Positions 27,362 through 36,775 of a DNA stretch of 64,000 nucleotides are shown one piece after another (positions within the stretch are counted from its first letter, which is position 1; each line of letters starts with the position of its first letter). Origin of the DNA: Caldicoprobacter guelmensis. Lineage in GTDB: Bacteria; Bacillota; Clostridia; Caldicoprobacterales; Caldicoprobacteraceae. Location of the stretch: positions 186,001 to 250,000 of the forward strand of contig NZ_JAFBDW010000004.1 of assembly GCF_016908415.1 (NCBI RefSeq), in the 5' to 3' direction. Below the pieces are notes generated by a model that made no database searches, was not told where the DNA came from, and saw only the letters and a program-made list of their open reading frames with translations. The translations under genes were made by a program, and so were the position numbers.

Positions 27362-28687
27362 GTGGGAGTGATAGTTGCAAAATTTGGGGGCACGTCCCTT
27401 GCAAATGCTGTACAGTTTCGCAAGGTGTATAGGATAATAATGGAAGACCCACGAAGGCAGTATGTTGTGGTGTCTGCACCCGGGAAATGTCACAGCGGCG
27501 ATACCAAGATAACCGACCTCTTATATGCATGTCATAAAAAAGCCAGCCTGGGAGAGGAGTTTGGCGAGGTATTTGAGGCTATAGCGCAGCGCTTTAGGGA
27601 TATAATCAGGGACTTAAACCTGGATTTGGATGTGGAGCCGCTGCTTAAGGAGATAAGGGAGAGGATTGCTGCTGGAGCTTCTGCAGACTATGTTGCAAGC
27701 CGAGGCGAGTATTTGAACGCCATTATCATGGCGAAGTTTCTGGGATATGACTTTGTTGATGCCGCCGATATAATATTTTTTGATGAAAGAGGGATGTTTG
27801 ACAGCGAGCGCACCAATGAAGCTGTGGCAAGATGCTTAAGCCGGCATGAACGGGCTGTTATACCCGGCTTTTACGGTTCAATGCCAAACGGCGAGATAAA
27901 GACCTTCCCTCGAGGGGGTTCCGATATTACAGGCGCTATAATAGCGCGGGGAGTGAATGCCGAAGTATACGAAAACTGGACTGATGTTTCGGGTTTTTTG
28001 ATGGCTGACCCGCGCATAGTCGAAAATCCAAAGCCCATTCGCAAGATCACCTACCGTGAGTTGCGGGAACTGGCGTATATGGGAGCCAGCGTGCTTCATG
28101 AGGATTCCATATTTCCGGTTAAAAAGGCCGGCATTCCAGTCCACATAAAGAATACCAATGCGCCCGAGGAGCCAGGGACCTTAATTGTCAATGAAGCCGA
28201 ACCGGTTACCTGTACAGGGGCTATAACGGGAGTAGCCGGCAAAAAGGGGTTCACGGTGATTGCCATAGAGAAGACGTTTATGCACGTGGAACTGGGGTTT
28301 GGAAGGAGGCTTCTTTCCATCCTCGAATCCAATGGGATCTCCTTTGAACACATGCCTTCGGGCATAGACACCATATCGCTGGTAATTGCCGATTCTCAAC
28401 TGGATGGCAAGTTGGAAAAGGTGATTGAGGAGATCAAAGAGCAGCTTCAGCCCGATTCAGTGGAGGTTCATTCCAACATGGCGCTCATTGCCACTGTTGG
28501 CCGTGGTATGGCCCACACCCCTGGCATAGCGGCAAAGTTGTTTACAGCACTGGGCAATGAAGGCATCAATGTACGGATGATCGATCAGGGGTCCAGCGAG
28601 ATCAACATAATCGTAGGAGTTGAAAACGAAGATATGGAACGCGCAGTTAGGGCAATCTACTACGCTTTTGTGGACAACTGTAAATGA
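27362..28687 (+). CDS. lysC: Aspartate kinase
   Basis: Phosphorylates L-aspartate, the first step to lysine, threonine, methionine and diaminopimelate. The N-terminal amino-acid-kinase domain starts with VAKFGGTSLA, and the substrate segment FPRGGSDITGA lies near residue 183. Two ACT domains at the C-terminus (about 300-441) contain the feedback-inhibitor site. GTG 27362 follows AGGAGGA by nine bases and lies after the promoter; a second GTG at 27368 is possible. At 441 residues it is a monofunctional kinase. No lysine riboswitch or T-box is seen. Confidence 0.93.
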   Translation: MGVIVAKFGGTSLANAVQFRKVYRIIMEDPRRQYVVVSAPGKCHSGDTKITDLLYACHKKASLGEEFGEVFEAIAQRFRDIIRDLNLDLDVEPLLKEIRERIAAGASADYVASRGEYLNAIIMAKFLGYDFVDAADIIFFDERGMFDSERTNEAVARCLSRHERAVIPGFYGSMPNGEIKTFPRGGSDITGAIIARGVNAEVYENWTDVSGFLMADPRIVENPKPIRKITYRELRELAYMGASVLHEDSIFPVKKAGIPVHIKNTNAPEEPGTLIVNEAEPVTCTGAITGVAGKKGFTVIAIEKTFMHVELGFGRRLLSILESNGISFEHMPSGIDTISLVIADSQLDGKLEKVIEEIKEQLQPDSVEVHSNMALIATVGRGMAHTPGIAAKLFTALGNEGINVRMIDQGSSEINIIVGVENEDMERAVRAIYYAFVDNCK

Positions 28688-28703
28688 AAATTGCAACCAG
28701 GCC

Positions 28704-28732
28704 TTTACAAATGGGCACATTTTGATTATAAT
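28704..28732 (+). promoter_or_regulatory. Promoter of the ileS T-box leader
   Basis: TTTACA (28704-28709), 17 bases, TATAAT (28727-28732), placing transcription start just before the T-box. Confidence 0.82.
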
Positions 28733-28739
28733 ACTTGCA

Positions 28740-29064
28740 AACGGGGATCGAGCAGATAAGATACTTGAGAAAAACGTGATGAAGGGGAGGAGTAGGTACC
28801 TTTGATGGTGCAGCGAGCCGGGGATGGTGCGAGCCCGGTCCACAACGAAGGTGCTGAATATCACCCCGGAACGGCCGACCGAAAAGTGTTGCCAGAGAGC
28901 AACACATGAGTAGGCTGGGACGGAGCCCTGCCGTTACAGAGGGAGCATATAGGGAATCCCTGTATGCGTAAAGAGAGGGTACACGCCTGTCGTGTACCAA
29001 ATCAGGTGGTACCGCGGAAGGAAAGCCTTTCGTCCTGGTTATGGATGAAAGGCTTTTGTTTTTG
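28740..29064 (+). promoter_or_regulatory. T-box leader (isoleucine) of ileS
   Basis: The T-box sequence AGGTGGTACCGCGG lies at 29004-29017. The distal loop of stem I contains GGTGCGAGCC, and the specifier region GAAT-ATC-ACC places the Ile codon ATC at 28860-28862. The terminator, GAAAGCCTTTCGTCC pairing with GGATGAAAGGCTTT, sits at 29020-29064 before a T-run. Uncharged tRNA-Ile would stabilise the antiterminator and allow read-through into ileS. Confidence 0.95.
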
Positions 29065-29160
29065 GCATAGTGTGGGAGTTTTGTAGCTGTACCGCCAGAT
29101 TTTTAGGTTTTAAACAAAAATTTCTGTTTGCGCTTGATTGTATAAAGAGGTAGTAATAAA

Positions 29161-29259
29161 TGCACACCTGAGGGAGATTGGGCTTTTACTGCCCTGTGGA
29201 TATCTTACCGATGGTAAATTTGCTCTATAAAATAAGGAGCATCTACTCCCTGATGTGCA
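29161..29259 (+). other. Unassigned three-hairpin structured element before ileS
   Basis: A closing helix (TGCACA with TGTGCA, then AGGGAG with CTCCCT) encloses three small hairpins: GGGC/GCCC, TACC/GGTA and GCTC/GAGC. The whole lies between the T-box terminator and the ileS ribosome binding site. It matches no riboswitch class I know. It could be a second control element in the leader, a decayed tRNA-like sequence or chance. Confidence 0.35.
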
Positions 29260-29314
29260 CGGTAATCCATTAATATGTTCTAATGAATTTAATAAAATTA
29301 ATGGAGGGGACGGT

Positions 29315-32300
29315 ATGTATCAAAAGGTTTCAACCAGCCTGGATTTTGCACAGAGGGAACAAAAAATACTGGAATTCTGGAAGCAAAACCGCATATTTGA
29401 AAAGAGCATACAGATTAGGGAAGGTTGTCCTACCTTTACCTTTTACGATGGACCGCCTACGGCAAACGGTAAACCACACATAGGGCATATATTGACCCGC
29501 GTGATAAAGGATATCATCCCGCGGTATAAGACCATGAAAGGGTACAAGGTGCTGCGTAAGGCAGGATGGGATACCCACGGTTTACCGGTTGAGCTTGAGG
29601 TAGAGAAAGAATTAGGTATAAACGGCAAGCCAGAGATTGAGAAGTATGGCATAGAGCCATTTATTCACAGGTGTAAGGAGAGCGTGTGGAGATACAAGCA
29701 GGAATGGGAGCGGATGAGCGAAAGGGTAGCCTATTGGGCCGACATGGAAAACCCTTATGTCACCTATTACAACGAATACATCGAGTCGGTTTGGTGGGCC
29801 CTTAAGAAGATATGGGAGAAAGGGCTTTTGTATAAGGGTCACAAGGTAGTACCCTATTGTCCGCGTTGTGGTACTTCGCTGTCCAGCCATGAAGTGGCTC
29901 AGGGTTACAAAGAGGTGAAGGACCCGTCTATTTACGTAAAATTTAAAGTGAAGGGGCAGGATAACACCTTCCTCATGGCGTGGACAACCACGCCCTGGAC
30001 GCTTCCGTCCAACGTGGCGCTTACCGTCAACGGCAAAGAGACCTATGTAAAGGTAAGGTGTGGAGACGAGATATACATTTTGGCCGAGGCGTTGGCTCCT
30101 ACCGTGCTCAAACAAGAGTATGAAGTATTGGAGCGTATGAGCGGCGCAGAGCTGGTAGGTATGGAGTACGAGCCGCTGTTTGAATTCGTCAAAGTAGACA
30201 AAAAGGCTTATTATGTAGTGGCAGACGACTTTGTGACATTAAGTGAAGGTACCGGCATAGTCCACACCGCTCCTGCTTTCGGTGAAGATGACGCCAAGGT
30301 GGGTAGGCAGTACGACCTGCCTTTTGTTCAGCTGGTGGATACTGAAGGTAAGTTTGTGGACGCTGTTGAGCCGTGGAAGGGCATGTTTGTCAAGGATGCT
30401 GACCCCGAGATAATAAAGCACCTGCAACAGAGAAACCTGGTGTATGACGTCATGGAGTATGAGCACTCTTATCCCTTCTGCTGGCGATGTGATACTCCTC
30501 TGCTGTACTATGCTAGGGATACCTGGTTTATCAAGATGACGGCGGTAAAGGAGCAGCTGCTCAAGAACAACCGCCAGATCAACTGGCTGCCCGAGCACAT
30601 AAGAGATGGCCGGTTCGGCAACTTCCTGGAGAATGTGGTTGACTGGGGTTTGAGCCGAGAACGGTACTGGGGTACTCCGCTTCCAATATGGGAGTGCGAA
30701 TGCGGCTACAGGCATGTGGTGGGTAGCATAGCAGAGCTTAAGGAAATGGGGCAGGACGTGCCTGATGATATCGAGCTTCACAAGCCGTATATTGACCGGG
30801 TATTCTTGAAGTGTCCTGTGTGCGGCAACAATAAAATGAAGAGGGTACCCGAGGTTATCGACTGCTGGTTTGATTCTGGGTCCATGCCTTTTGCCCAGTG
30901 GCATTATCCTTTTGAAAATCAGGAACTTTTTAATGAGAACTTCCCTGCCGACTTCATAAGCGAGGCCATTGACCAGACCCGCGGATGGTTTTATACCTTG
31001 CTGGCGATTTCTACGCTGCTGTTTGACCAGCCGGCATATAAGAACGTCATCGTGCTGGGCCTTGTGCTGGACAAAGATGGTCAGAAGATGAGCAAGCACA
31101 AGGGCAATGTGGTTGACCCGTGGTTGGTACTTGATCGCCAGGGGGCCGACGCGGTACGGTGGTACTTCTACGTAAACAGCGCACCATGGCTGCCCAGCCG
31201 TTTCTCTGAGGAGGCTGTAAGCGAGGTTCAAAGGAAGTTCTTGGGCACCCTGTGGAATACCTATGCATTTTTCGTGTTGTACGCCAACATTGACCAGTTT
31301 AATCCCACCGAGTATGCGCTAGACTACGATAAGCTGTCGGTGATGGACAGGTGGATACTGTCGCGGCTGCACTCGCTTATAGCTTTTGTCGATTGCAGCT
31401 TGAGCAACTATCGCATCACTGAAGCGGCGAGGGCCATACAGGACTTTGTTGATGACTTAAGCAACTGGTATGTCAGGAGAAGCCGTGAGCGCTTCTGGCA
31501 GAAGGGCATGCCTCAGGACAAGATAAACGCCTATATGACTTTATATACTGTGCTGGTGGAGCTGGCTAAACTGGCGGCGCCCTTTGTGCCTTTCGTCACA
31601 GAAGAGATATACTGCAACCTGGTGAAGAGTGTGAGGGATGATGTTCCTGAGAGCGTGCACCTGTGCGATTACCCACAGTCTAATCCAAAATGGATAGACG
31701 AGGAACTGGAAAAGAACATGGATATGGTGCTCAAGCTTGTGAGCCTGGGCCGTGCCTGCCGCAATACAGCCAACATAAAGATACGCCAGCCGCTTAAAGC
31801 CCTGTATGCAAAGCTGAATCACAGCCTGCCCGAAAGCTTCATCGAGCTGGTCAAGGATGAGCTCAACGTCAAAGAAGTGATACTGACCGACGACGTTGAC
31901 AGGTTTACCGTCGTGACCGTCAAGCCCCAGCTCAAAGCCGTGGGGCCCAAATACGGCAAGCTGGTGCCTAGAATTTCAGAGGCTCTCAAGGCTGTGGACG
32001 GCAAGAAAGCGCTACAGGAATTTGAAAATGGCAGGCCGTTTGTGCTGACTGTGGATGGCACGACGGTAGAACTCACCAGGGATGACGTGCTCATCGAGAC
32101 CGGACACATGGAGGGCTTTGTGGTGGAGAGCGAGCACGGCATCACCGTTGCCCTTGATACCAACTTAACACCTGAACTCATAGAGGAAGGCTTTGTGCGC
32201 GAGATCGTCAGCAAGGTGCAGAACATGAGGAAGGAAGCTGGCTTTGAGGTAACAGACCGGATCGCTCTGTATTATCGCGACAACGATAGGATTGCTGCCA

Positions 32301-32434
32301 TAATTGAGCGTAACAAGGAGGCAATAGCCGAGGAGGTCCTGGCGCAGGAGATAATGGAGGGAAGCGCCGAAGGATATACCAAGGAATGGAACATTAACGA
32401 TGAGAGGGTAACGTTTACGGTGGTGAAGAAGTAG
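29315..32434 (+). CDS. ileS: Isoleucyl-tRNA synthetase (long, IleRS2-like form)
   Basis: A class I synthetase for tRNA-Ile. HIGH lies at residues 55-58, the editing domain spans about 190-400, and the KMSKS loop reads KMSKH at 591-595. A Cys pair in YRHVVGS / CPVCGNNK inside the catalytic core suggests zinc binding. The length of 1039 residues and HGLPVELEVEKELG resemble the eukaryote-like IleRS2 type, which is generally insensitive to mupirocin; that is family knowledge, not shown here. ATG 29315 follows GGAGGGG; an upstream in-frame ATG at 29255 overlaps the structured leader and is rejected. Confidence 0.95.
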   Translation: MYQKVSTSLDFAQREQKILEFWKQNRIFEKSIQIREGCPTFTFYDGPPTANGKPHIGHILTRVIKDIIPRYKTMKGYKVLRKAGWDTHGLPVELEVEKELGINGKPEIEKYGIEPFIHRCKESVWRYKQEWERMSERVAYWADMENPYVTYYNEYIESVWWALKKIWEKGLLYKGHKVVPYCPRCGTSLSSHEVAQGYKEVKDPSIYVKFKVKGQDNTFLMAWTTTPWTLPSNVALTVNGKETYVKVRCGDEIYILAEALAPTVLKQEYEVLERMSGAELVGMEYEPLFEFVKVDKKAYYVVADDFVTLSEGTGIVHTAPAFGEDDAKVGRQYDLPFVQLVDTEGKFVDAVEPWKGMFVKDADPEIIKHLQQRNLVYDVMEYEHSYPFCWRCDTPLLYYARDTWFIKMTAVKEQLLKNNRQINWLPEHIRDGRFGNFLENVVDWGLSRERYWGTPLPIWECECGYRHVVGSIAELKEMGQDVPDDIELHKPYIDRVFLKCPVCGNNKMKRVPEVIDCWFDSGSMPFAQWHYPFENQELFNENFPADFISEAIDQTRGWFYTLLAISTLLFDQPAYKNVIVLGLVLDKDGQKMSKHKGNVVDPWLVLDRQGADAVRWYFYVNSAPWLPSRFSEEAVSEVQRKFLGTLWNTYAFFVLYANIDQFNPTEYALDYDKLSVMDRWILSRLHSLIAFVDCSLSNYRITEAARAIQDFVDDLSNWYVRRSRERFWQKGMPQDKINAYMTLYTVLVELAKLAAPFVPFVTEEIYCNLVKSVRDDVPESVHLCDYPQSNPKWIDEELEKNMDMVLKLVSLGRACRNTANIKIRQPLKALYAKLNHSLPESFIELVKDELNVKEVILTDDVDRFTVVTVKPQLKAVGPKYGKLVPRISEALKAVDGKKALQEFENGRPFVLTVDGTTVELTRDDVLIETGHMEGFVVESEHGITVALDTNLTPELIEEGFVREIVSKVQNMRKEAGFEVTDRIALYYRDNDRIAAIIERNKEAIAEEVLAQEIMEGSAEGYTKEWNINDERVTFTVVKK

Positions 32435-32435
32435 G

Positions 32436-32484
32436 GGGAACAAAAAGGATGGGGTGTTATCCCATCCTTTTTGTTCCCTTTTTT
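32436..32484 (+). terminator. ileS terminator
   Basis: GGGAACAAAAAGGATGGG pairs perfectly with CCCATCCTTTTTGTTCCC, followed by TTTTTT. Confidence 0.95.
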
Positions 32485-32513
32485 GATTTTATAAGAATAG
32501 GGTTAAAATGTAA

Positions 32514-32542
32514 TTGACAGGGAATTTATAATCTGCTATGGT
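32514..32542 (+). promoter_or_regulatory. Candidate promoter for the cyclase gene
   Basis: TTGACA (32514-32519), 17 bases, TATGGT (32537-32542). Confidence 0.55.
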
Positions 32543-32667
32543 CATGGTTGGGATGTTAAATAACACAATAAAAATGGTGTAACACAAATTATGGTTGAAT
32601 GTCGCAATCGAGCAAAAGATTTGTTTAAAAATGGGATAAAGAGTTTCAAAGAAGGGAAGGGATTAGG

Positions 32668-33300
32668 ATGAAATGGATAGACATAACTCTGCCTATGGAA
32701 GAGGGGCGCCCGTGTTGGCCGGGTGACACTCCGTTTACTCGCCGTGTGACGCGCGAGATAGGCAAAGGTTCCAATGCCAATGTATCCACCATTGAATGCA
32801 GTGCTCATTTTGGCACGCATCTGGACGCTCCTTATCATTTCATACCTGATGGCAAGAAGGTGGATGAGCTGGATTTGAACCTGCTCATTGGCCCTTGTCA
32901 GGTGGTGGAGGTTCCTTCAAGGGGCGTTTATGTAGACCTTGAGGCTCTGAAAAGGCTTGTAGTGCCGGGAGTCAAGAGGTTGCTGATCAAGACCACCAAC
33001 TCGCGAATAATAAATGACAGAGAATTCCATAAGGACTATGTTGGGCTTTCGGCTGAGGCGGGTCAATGGCTGCTTGACCAGGGTGTAAGGCTACTTGGCT
33101 TAGACTATTTTTCTATAGGTGCCTATGGTGATACCAAGGACATACATACCGTATTTTTGGGACGCAATGACACAGTAGCTCTGGAAGGGATAGACTTGTC
33201 TGGCGTACAGCCGGGGATGTATTATTTAATTTGCCTGCCCATGAAGATTGCTGGGGCCGATGGAGCGCCTGTGAGAGCGATATTAGGAGCTGAAGATTGA
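32668..33300 (+). CDS. Cyclase / arylformamidase (KynB-like) family hydrolase
   Basis: A 210-residue metal-dependent hydrolase with the family signature HFGTHLDAPYH at 47-57, whose His and Asp residues bind zinc or manganese. Relatives include kynurenine formamidase and polyketide-type cyclases. The substrate cannot be told from the sequence; no kynurenine-pathway gene is nearby, so arylformamidase activity is uncertain. GAAGGGAAGGG precedes ATG 32668. It lies upstream of a DNA-repair group (EndoQ, SplB) with 114 bases between. Confidence 0.85.
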   Translation: MKWIDITLPMEEGRPCWPGDTPFTRRVTREIGKGSNANVSTIECSAHFGTHLDAPYHFIPDGKKVDELDLNLLIGPCQVVEVPSRGVYVDLEALKRLVVPGVKRLLIKTTNSRIINDREFHKDYVGLSAEAGQWLLDQGVRLLGLDYFSIGAYGDTKDIHTVFLGRNDTVALEGIDLSGVQPGMYYLICLPMKIAGADGAPVRAILGAED

Positions 33301-33414
33301 CCTTAAAAGGAATTGGCTTGAAAGAAGAAAACTATAAAAGATTTTTTAGACAAAAAGAGCTCCAGGGCATAAAAATAGTTGAAGTATCTGTCTACTAAAA
33401 GGAGTAGCAATAGG

Positions 33415-34629
33415 ATGAAGGAATGCTTTGTGGATTTGCATGTCCATATCGGAAGGGCTTCCAATGGTAAAGTGGTAAAGCGTGGTACTGCCAACGACCT
33501 GACTTTTGCCAACATCGCTTATGAGGCTCGGTACCGCAAGGGCATAAACATCATAGGGGTGGTGGATTGTGTCTCCCCCTGGGTTATAAAGGACATAGAG
33601 GACATGCTAGGGAAGGGCGAGCTTGAGGAATTGCCTCAAGGGGGCATGGTATACCGTGACGACCTGGTCATACTCCTGGGCTCTGAGCTCGAAACACGGG
33701 AAAAGGGTGGGTGCCATGCCCATTCTGTGGTGTTCTTTCCTTACCTTTGGCAGGTCAAGGAGTTTTCTCGCATAATGGAGGGCTATATGCCCAGTTTGAT
33801 GGAGAATTCCACCATGAGTAGGCTGTCAGGTCAGCAGCTTTTCGATATAGTGGATTGGCTGGGCGGGTTTTATATGCCGGCACATGCATTTACGCCCCAC
33901 AAGAGCTTTTACGGCAGTTGTACCCATAGCATGCACACCGTTTTTGATGAGAGTTCCTTTGCCAAAATTCCTGCTATAGAGCTGGGGTTGAGCGCCGATA
34001 CCTACATGGCCAGTTTGCTTTCCGAGCTTGATGATAAGGCCTTTACCAGTAACTCGGATGCTCATTCATTGATCAATATGGGTAGGGAGTACAACGTTAT
34101 GAGGCTGGCTGCTTTGAACTATGAGGAGGTGCTTAAAGCCCTAAAAGGGCAGGACGGCAGGAGCATAGTGGCAAATTACGGCCTTGACCCCAAGCTGGGG
34201 AAGTACCACAGAACATTTTGCCTGCAGTGTAAGGAGATTACCGACCTACCGCCACCAGTGCTTGAATGTCCCAATGACCCCGTACACAGGGTAGTTGTGG
34301 GGGTCAGAGACCGGATAGAGGTCATCAAGAATCGAGATGTCAGCCCGGATGATGTGAAAGACGGGTTTGGCAAAAAGCCATTAGATAGTAAACGTCCTCC
34401 CTATTATTATCAAGTGCCACTTAATTTTTTACCCGGCGTGGGACCGAAGACCATAGACAGGCTGCTTGCTGCATTTGGCACAGAAATGAACATCCTTCAC
34501 AGGGTTGAACCGGAAGACCTGGCTAGGGTGGTTCCGCAAACAATTGTTGACCTGATAATAAAAGGGCGTCAGGGGCGCTTGACCATAGCCCATGGAGGCG
34601 GAGGTATATACGGGAAAGTTTTGGACTAG
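33415..34629 (+). CDS. Endonuclease Q family DNA repair enzyme
   Basis: A PHP-type phosphoesterase: DLHVH at residues 7-11 and later His/Asp residues (PAHAFTPH, SNSDAHS) form the metal site. A zinc-finger-like segment CLQC...C follows near 260-285, and a helix-hairpin-helix GVGPKTIDRLLAAFG near 345. This order matches EndoQ (Bacillus YqxK), which nicks DNA 5' of deaminated bases such as hypoxanthine and uracil. ATG 33415 follows GGAG; an in-frame ATG at 33379 has no binding site. Known mainly from Thermococcales and some Bacilli, it fits a thermophile, where deamination is frequent. Confidence 0.86.
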   Translation: MKECFVDLHVHIGRASNGKVVKRGTANDLTFANIAYEARYRKGINIIGVVDCVSPWVIKDIEDMLGKGELEELPQGGMVYRDDLVILLGSELETREKGGCHAHSVVFFPYLWQVKEFSRIMEGYMPSLMENSTMSRLSGQQLFDIVDWLGGFYMPAHAFTPHKSFYGSCTHSMHTVFDESSFAKIPAIELGLSADTYMASLLSELDDKAFTSNSDAHSLINMGREYNVMRLAALNYEEVLKALKGQDGRSIVANYGLDPKLGKYHRTFCLQCKEITDLPPPVLECPNDPVHRVVVGVRDRIEVIKNRDVSPDDVKDGFGKKPLDSKRPPYYYQVPLNFLPGVGPKTIDRLLAAFGTEMNILHRVEPEDLARVVPQTIVDLIIKGRQGRLTIAHGGGGIYGKVLD

Positions 34630-34741
34630 GTAGGATAAAATAAGCGTGATTATCCATGATGCCATGCGCTAAAATTTTTAATAGGCCGGTTAAACGCGTG
34701 AATTGGGATAATACCAACTCAAAACCGAAAGGAAATGTTGT

Positions 34742-35605
34742 ATGATATACGTTGTGACCGCTTTGCCGTATGAAGCCAGCCCTATTATAAAAAAATATGG
34801 TCTTAAGCGAGATGAGGCATGCAGGCATTTTCCGCTTTACAGGGCAGATAATATGGTTCTCATAGTGAGCGGCGTGGGCAAGCTAGCTTCAGCAATGGCT
34901 ACCGCTTACTTGCTTGCTCAAAACATGAAGCATGAAGAAGCTAAAGAGGAGGAAAGCCTGGCTGTTATCAATATAGGGGTATGTGGCGCAGTGGACCAGC
35001 GGTATCCGATTGGAACGTCGGTCCTCATATATAAGGTCATAGACCACGAGACCGGCAAGCAATATTTCCCTGATATTCTAATACAGCACCCTTTTGAAGA
35101 GGGAAGTGTCGAAACATGTAACCAAGTGGTAAGGCGGGAGGACGTTTTAAGTAGTCGAGTAGAGCTGCAGGCTAATCTGGTGGATATGGAGGCATCAGGT
35201 TTTTTTCAGGCTGCATCCCGCTTTTTGGCTCCACACCAGATATACATTGTAAAGGTGGTGGGGGATCATCTGGATGTAGTAGATTTTAATGGCCAGCGTG
35301 TTACCCAGTGTATAACTGGGGCGCTGGAGGCGATGGACGAGCTTTTAAAGCAGGTTCAAAAGGTATGCAGGGTGGAAAGCGATGTGCTGACGCCGGATGA
35401 GCGCCTTCAGCTGGGTCAAGTTAAGCAAAGCCTGCGGCTTACGGTGACGCAGAGCCACCAGCTTATGGATATGGCGAGGAGGTATAAGCTCAGGACCGGT
35501 AGGTCGCTCCCTGACCTCTCTGAATTTGCTAGAACAGAGGTAAAGGTCAAGGCTGAGGGAAGAAAGGCGCTTGAGAAGATCAGGAGGTTGCTCCTTTATG
35601 AGTAA
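34742..35605 (+). CDS. Nucleoside phosphorylase-like protein coupled to SplB
   Basis: Residues 1-200 follow the nucleoside phosphorylase-I / MTA-SAH nucleosidase fold: VTALPYEASPI at the start, SGVGKLASAMATA, NIGVCGAVDQ, VDMEASGFFQAA and VKVVGDHLD in the right order. The last 85 residues are a charged helical extension absent from the enzymes. It overlaps splB by eight bases, so the two are translationally coupled. A role in recycling modified nucleosides released during photoproduct repair, or a structural role in SplB function, is inference. AAAGGAAA precedes ATG 34742. Confidence 0.78.
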   Translation: MIYVVTALPYEASPIIKKYGLKRDEACRHFPLYRADNMVLIVSGVGKLASAMATAYLLAQNMKHEEAKEEESLAVINIGVCGAVDQRYPIGTSVLIYKVIDHETGKQYFPDILIQHPFEEGSVETCNQVVRREDVLSSRVELQANLVDMEASGFFQAASRFLAPHQIYIVKVVGDHLDVVDFNGQRVTQCITGALEAMDELLKQVQKVCRVESDVLTPDERLQLGQVKQSLRLTVTQSHQLMDMARRYKLRTGRSLPDLSEFARTEVKVKAEGRKALEKIRRLLLYE

Positions 35606-36578
35606 ATTTTCCCACATATATATAGAGGAAGGCGCTACAGCCTATCCTGTGACACAGCACGTCTTGAGCCGTTTTCCTCGGTCCATAAGGGTGGCGATAC
35701 GGCACTACAAGGATGTATTCAACAGGCCACATCAAAACTTCCGGCGCCAAAAGGCTTCACCCAAGCTTATACTAGCTGTCAAGCAGGAGCCGTTTCTGTA
35801 CCCCGGTCCCGAGGTGTGCGAGGATTTCGGACACCCAAACTTTTACTACACATCGCCAGTTTTGAACTGCATCTATGATTGCGATTACTGTTATTTGCAG
35901 GGGCTTTACCCTTCAGCCAACATTGTAATTTTCGTAAACATAGAAGATTTTTTCAAGGCTGTGGATAGAAAGCTTGAGAGCGGGCCTTTGTACCTGTGTC
36001 CTTCATATGATACCGACCTGCTGGCTTTGGAAGGGATTGTTCCTTATGCTTCACGCTGGATAGAGTTTGCAGCTACCAGGCAGGACCTGGTCATCGAGCT
36101 GAGGACCAAGAGCGCCAATTACAGCGCCATTGCCCACCTGAAACCGGCAGAGCAGGTGATACTGGCATGGTCACTGTCGCCCGGTGAGGTTGCACGGCGC
36201 TATGAGAGGCTGGCCCCTCCTTTGAAGACCAGGCTGACGGCTATAAAAGCTGCCCTGCAAGACGGATGGCAGGTGAGGTTGTGTTTTGAACCATTGCTCA
36301 AGGTATACAGCTGGCAACATGTATATAATGAGTTTTTGGATGAGGTTTTCAGCATACTCCCGGCGGAAAAGATTTTTGATGCCAACATAGGGGTCTTCCG
36401 CATGAGCAAGGAGCACTTCAAGAGAATTAGCAGGATGAGGAACGATACCGATGTATTTGCTTTTCCCATGGTATGCTGTGAGGGGGAAGTCGTGACGTAT
36501 GAAGATGAGAAGGAGCTCAGGGACTTTTTTTATCAGGGCCTTAAAAGGTATTTGCCAGAGGGAAAGATATATGGGTGA
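35598..36578 (+). CDS. splB: Spore photoproduct lyase
   Basis: A radical-SAM enzyme that directly reverses 5-thyminyl-5,6-dihydrothymine, the UV lesion of spore DNA. The cluster-binding motif CIYDCDYC begins at residue 91, with the radical-SAM spacing C-x3-C-x2-C. The HxNF region and FHR-type loops of SplB are present in order, and the 326-residue length is close to the family's 340. ATG 35598 follows AGGAGG by ten bases and lies inside the end of the preceding gene. Its presence indicates an endospore former. Confidence 0.93.
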   Translation: MSKFSHIYIEEGATAYPVTQHVLSRFPRSIRVAIRHYKDVFNRPHQNFRRQKASPKLILAVKQEPFLYPGPEVCEDFGHPNFYYTSPVLNCIYDCDYCYLQGLYPSANIVIFVNIEDFFKAVDRKLESGPLYLCPSYDTDLLALEGIVPYASRWIEFAATRQDLVIELRTKSANYSAIAHLKPAEQVILAWSLSPGEVARRYERLAPPLKTRLTAIKAALQDGWQVRLCFEPLLKVYSWQHVYNEFLDEVFSILPAEKIFDANIGVFRMSKEHFKRISRMRNDTDVFAFPMVCCEGEVVTYEDEKELRDFFYQGLKRYLPEGKIYG

Positions 36579-36775
36579 GGAATGTTGTAGCGCAGGCTGT
36601 TAATTTACTTTTCAACAAGCATTCTGCAAATAGAGTTTGGTGTGAAATCAAATTTAAGAGTTCGCTGTAGCAGGATTTTCAACTGTTTGTGAAGAATTTA
36701 ATATCATTGTAAAAAGCCATATGTGGCCTTTTAAAAACCAATACCAAAAATTCAGAAAGGAGAGTGAGTCAAGTT

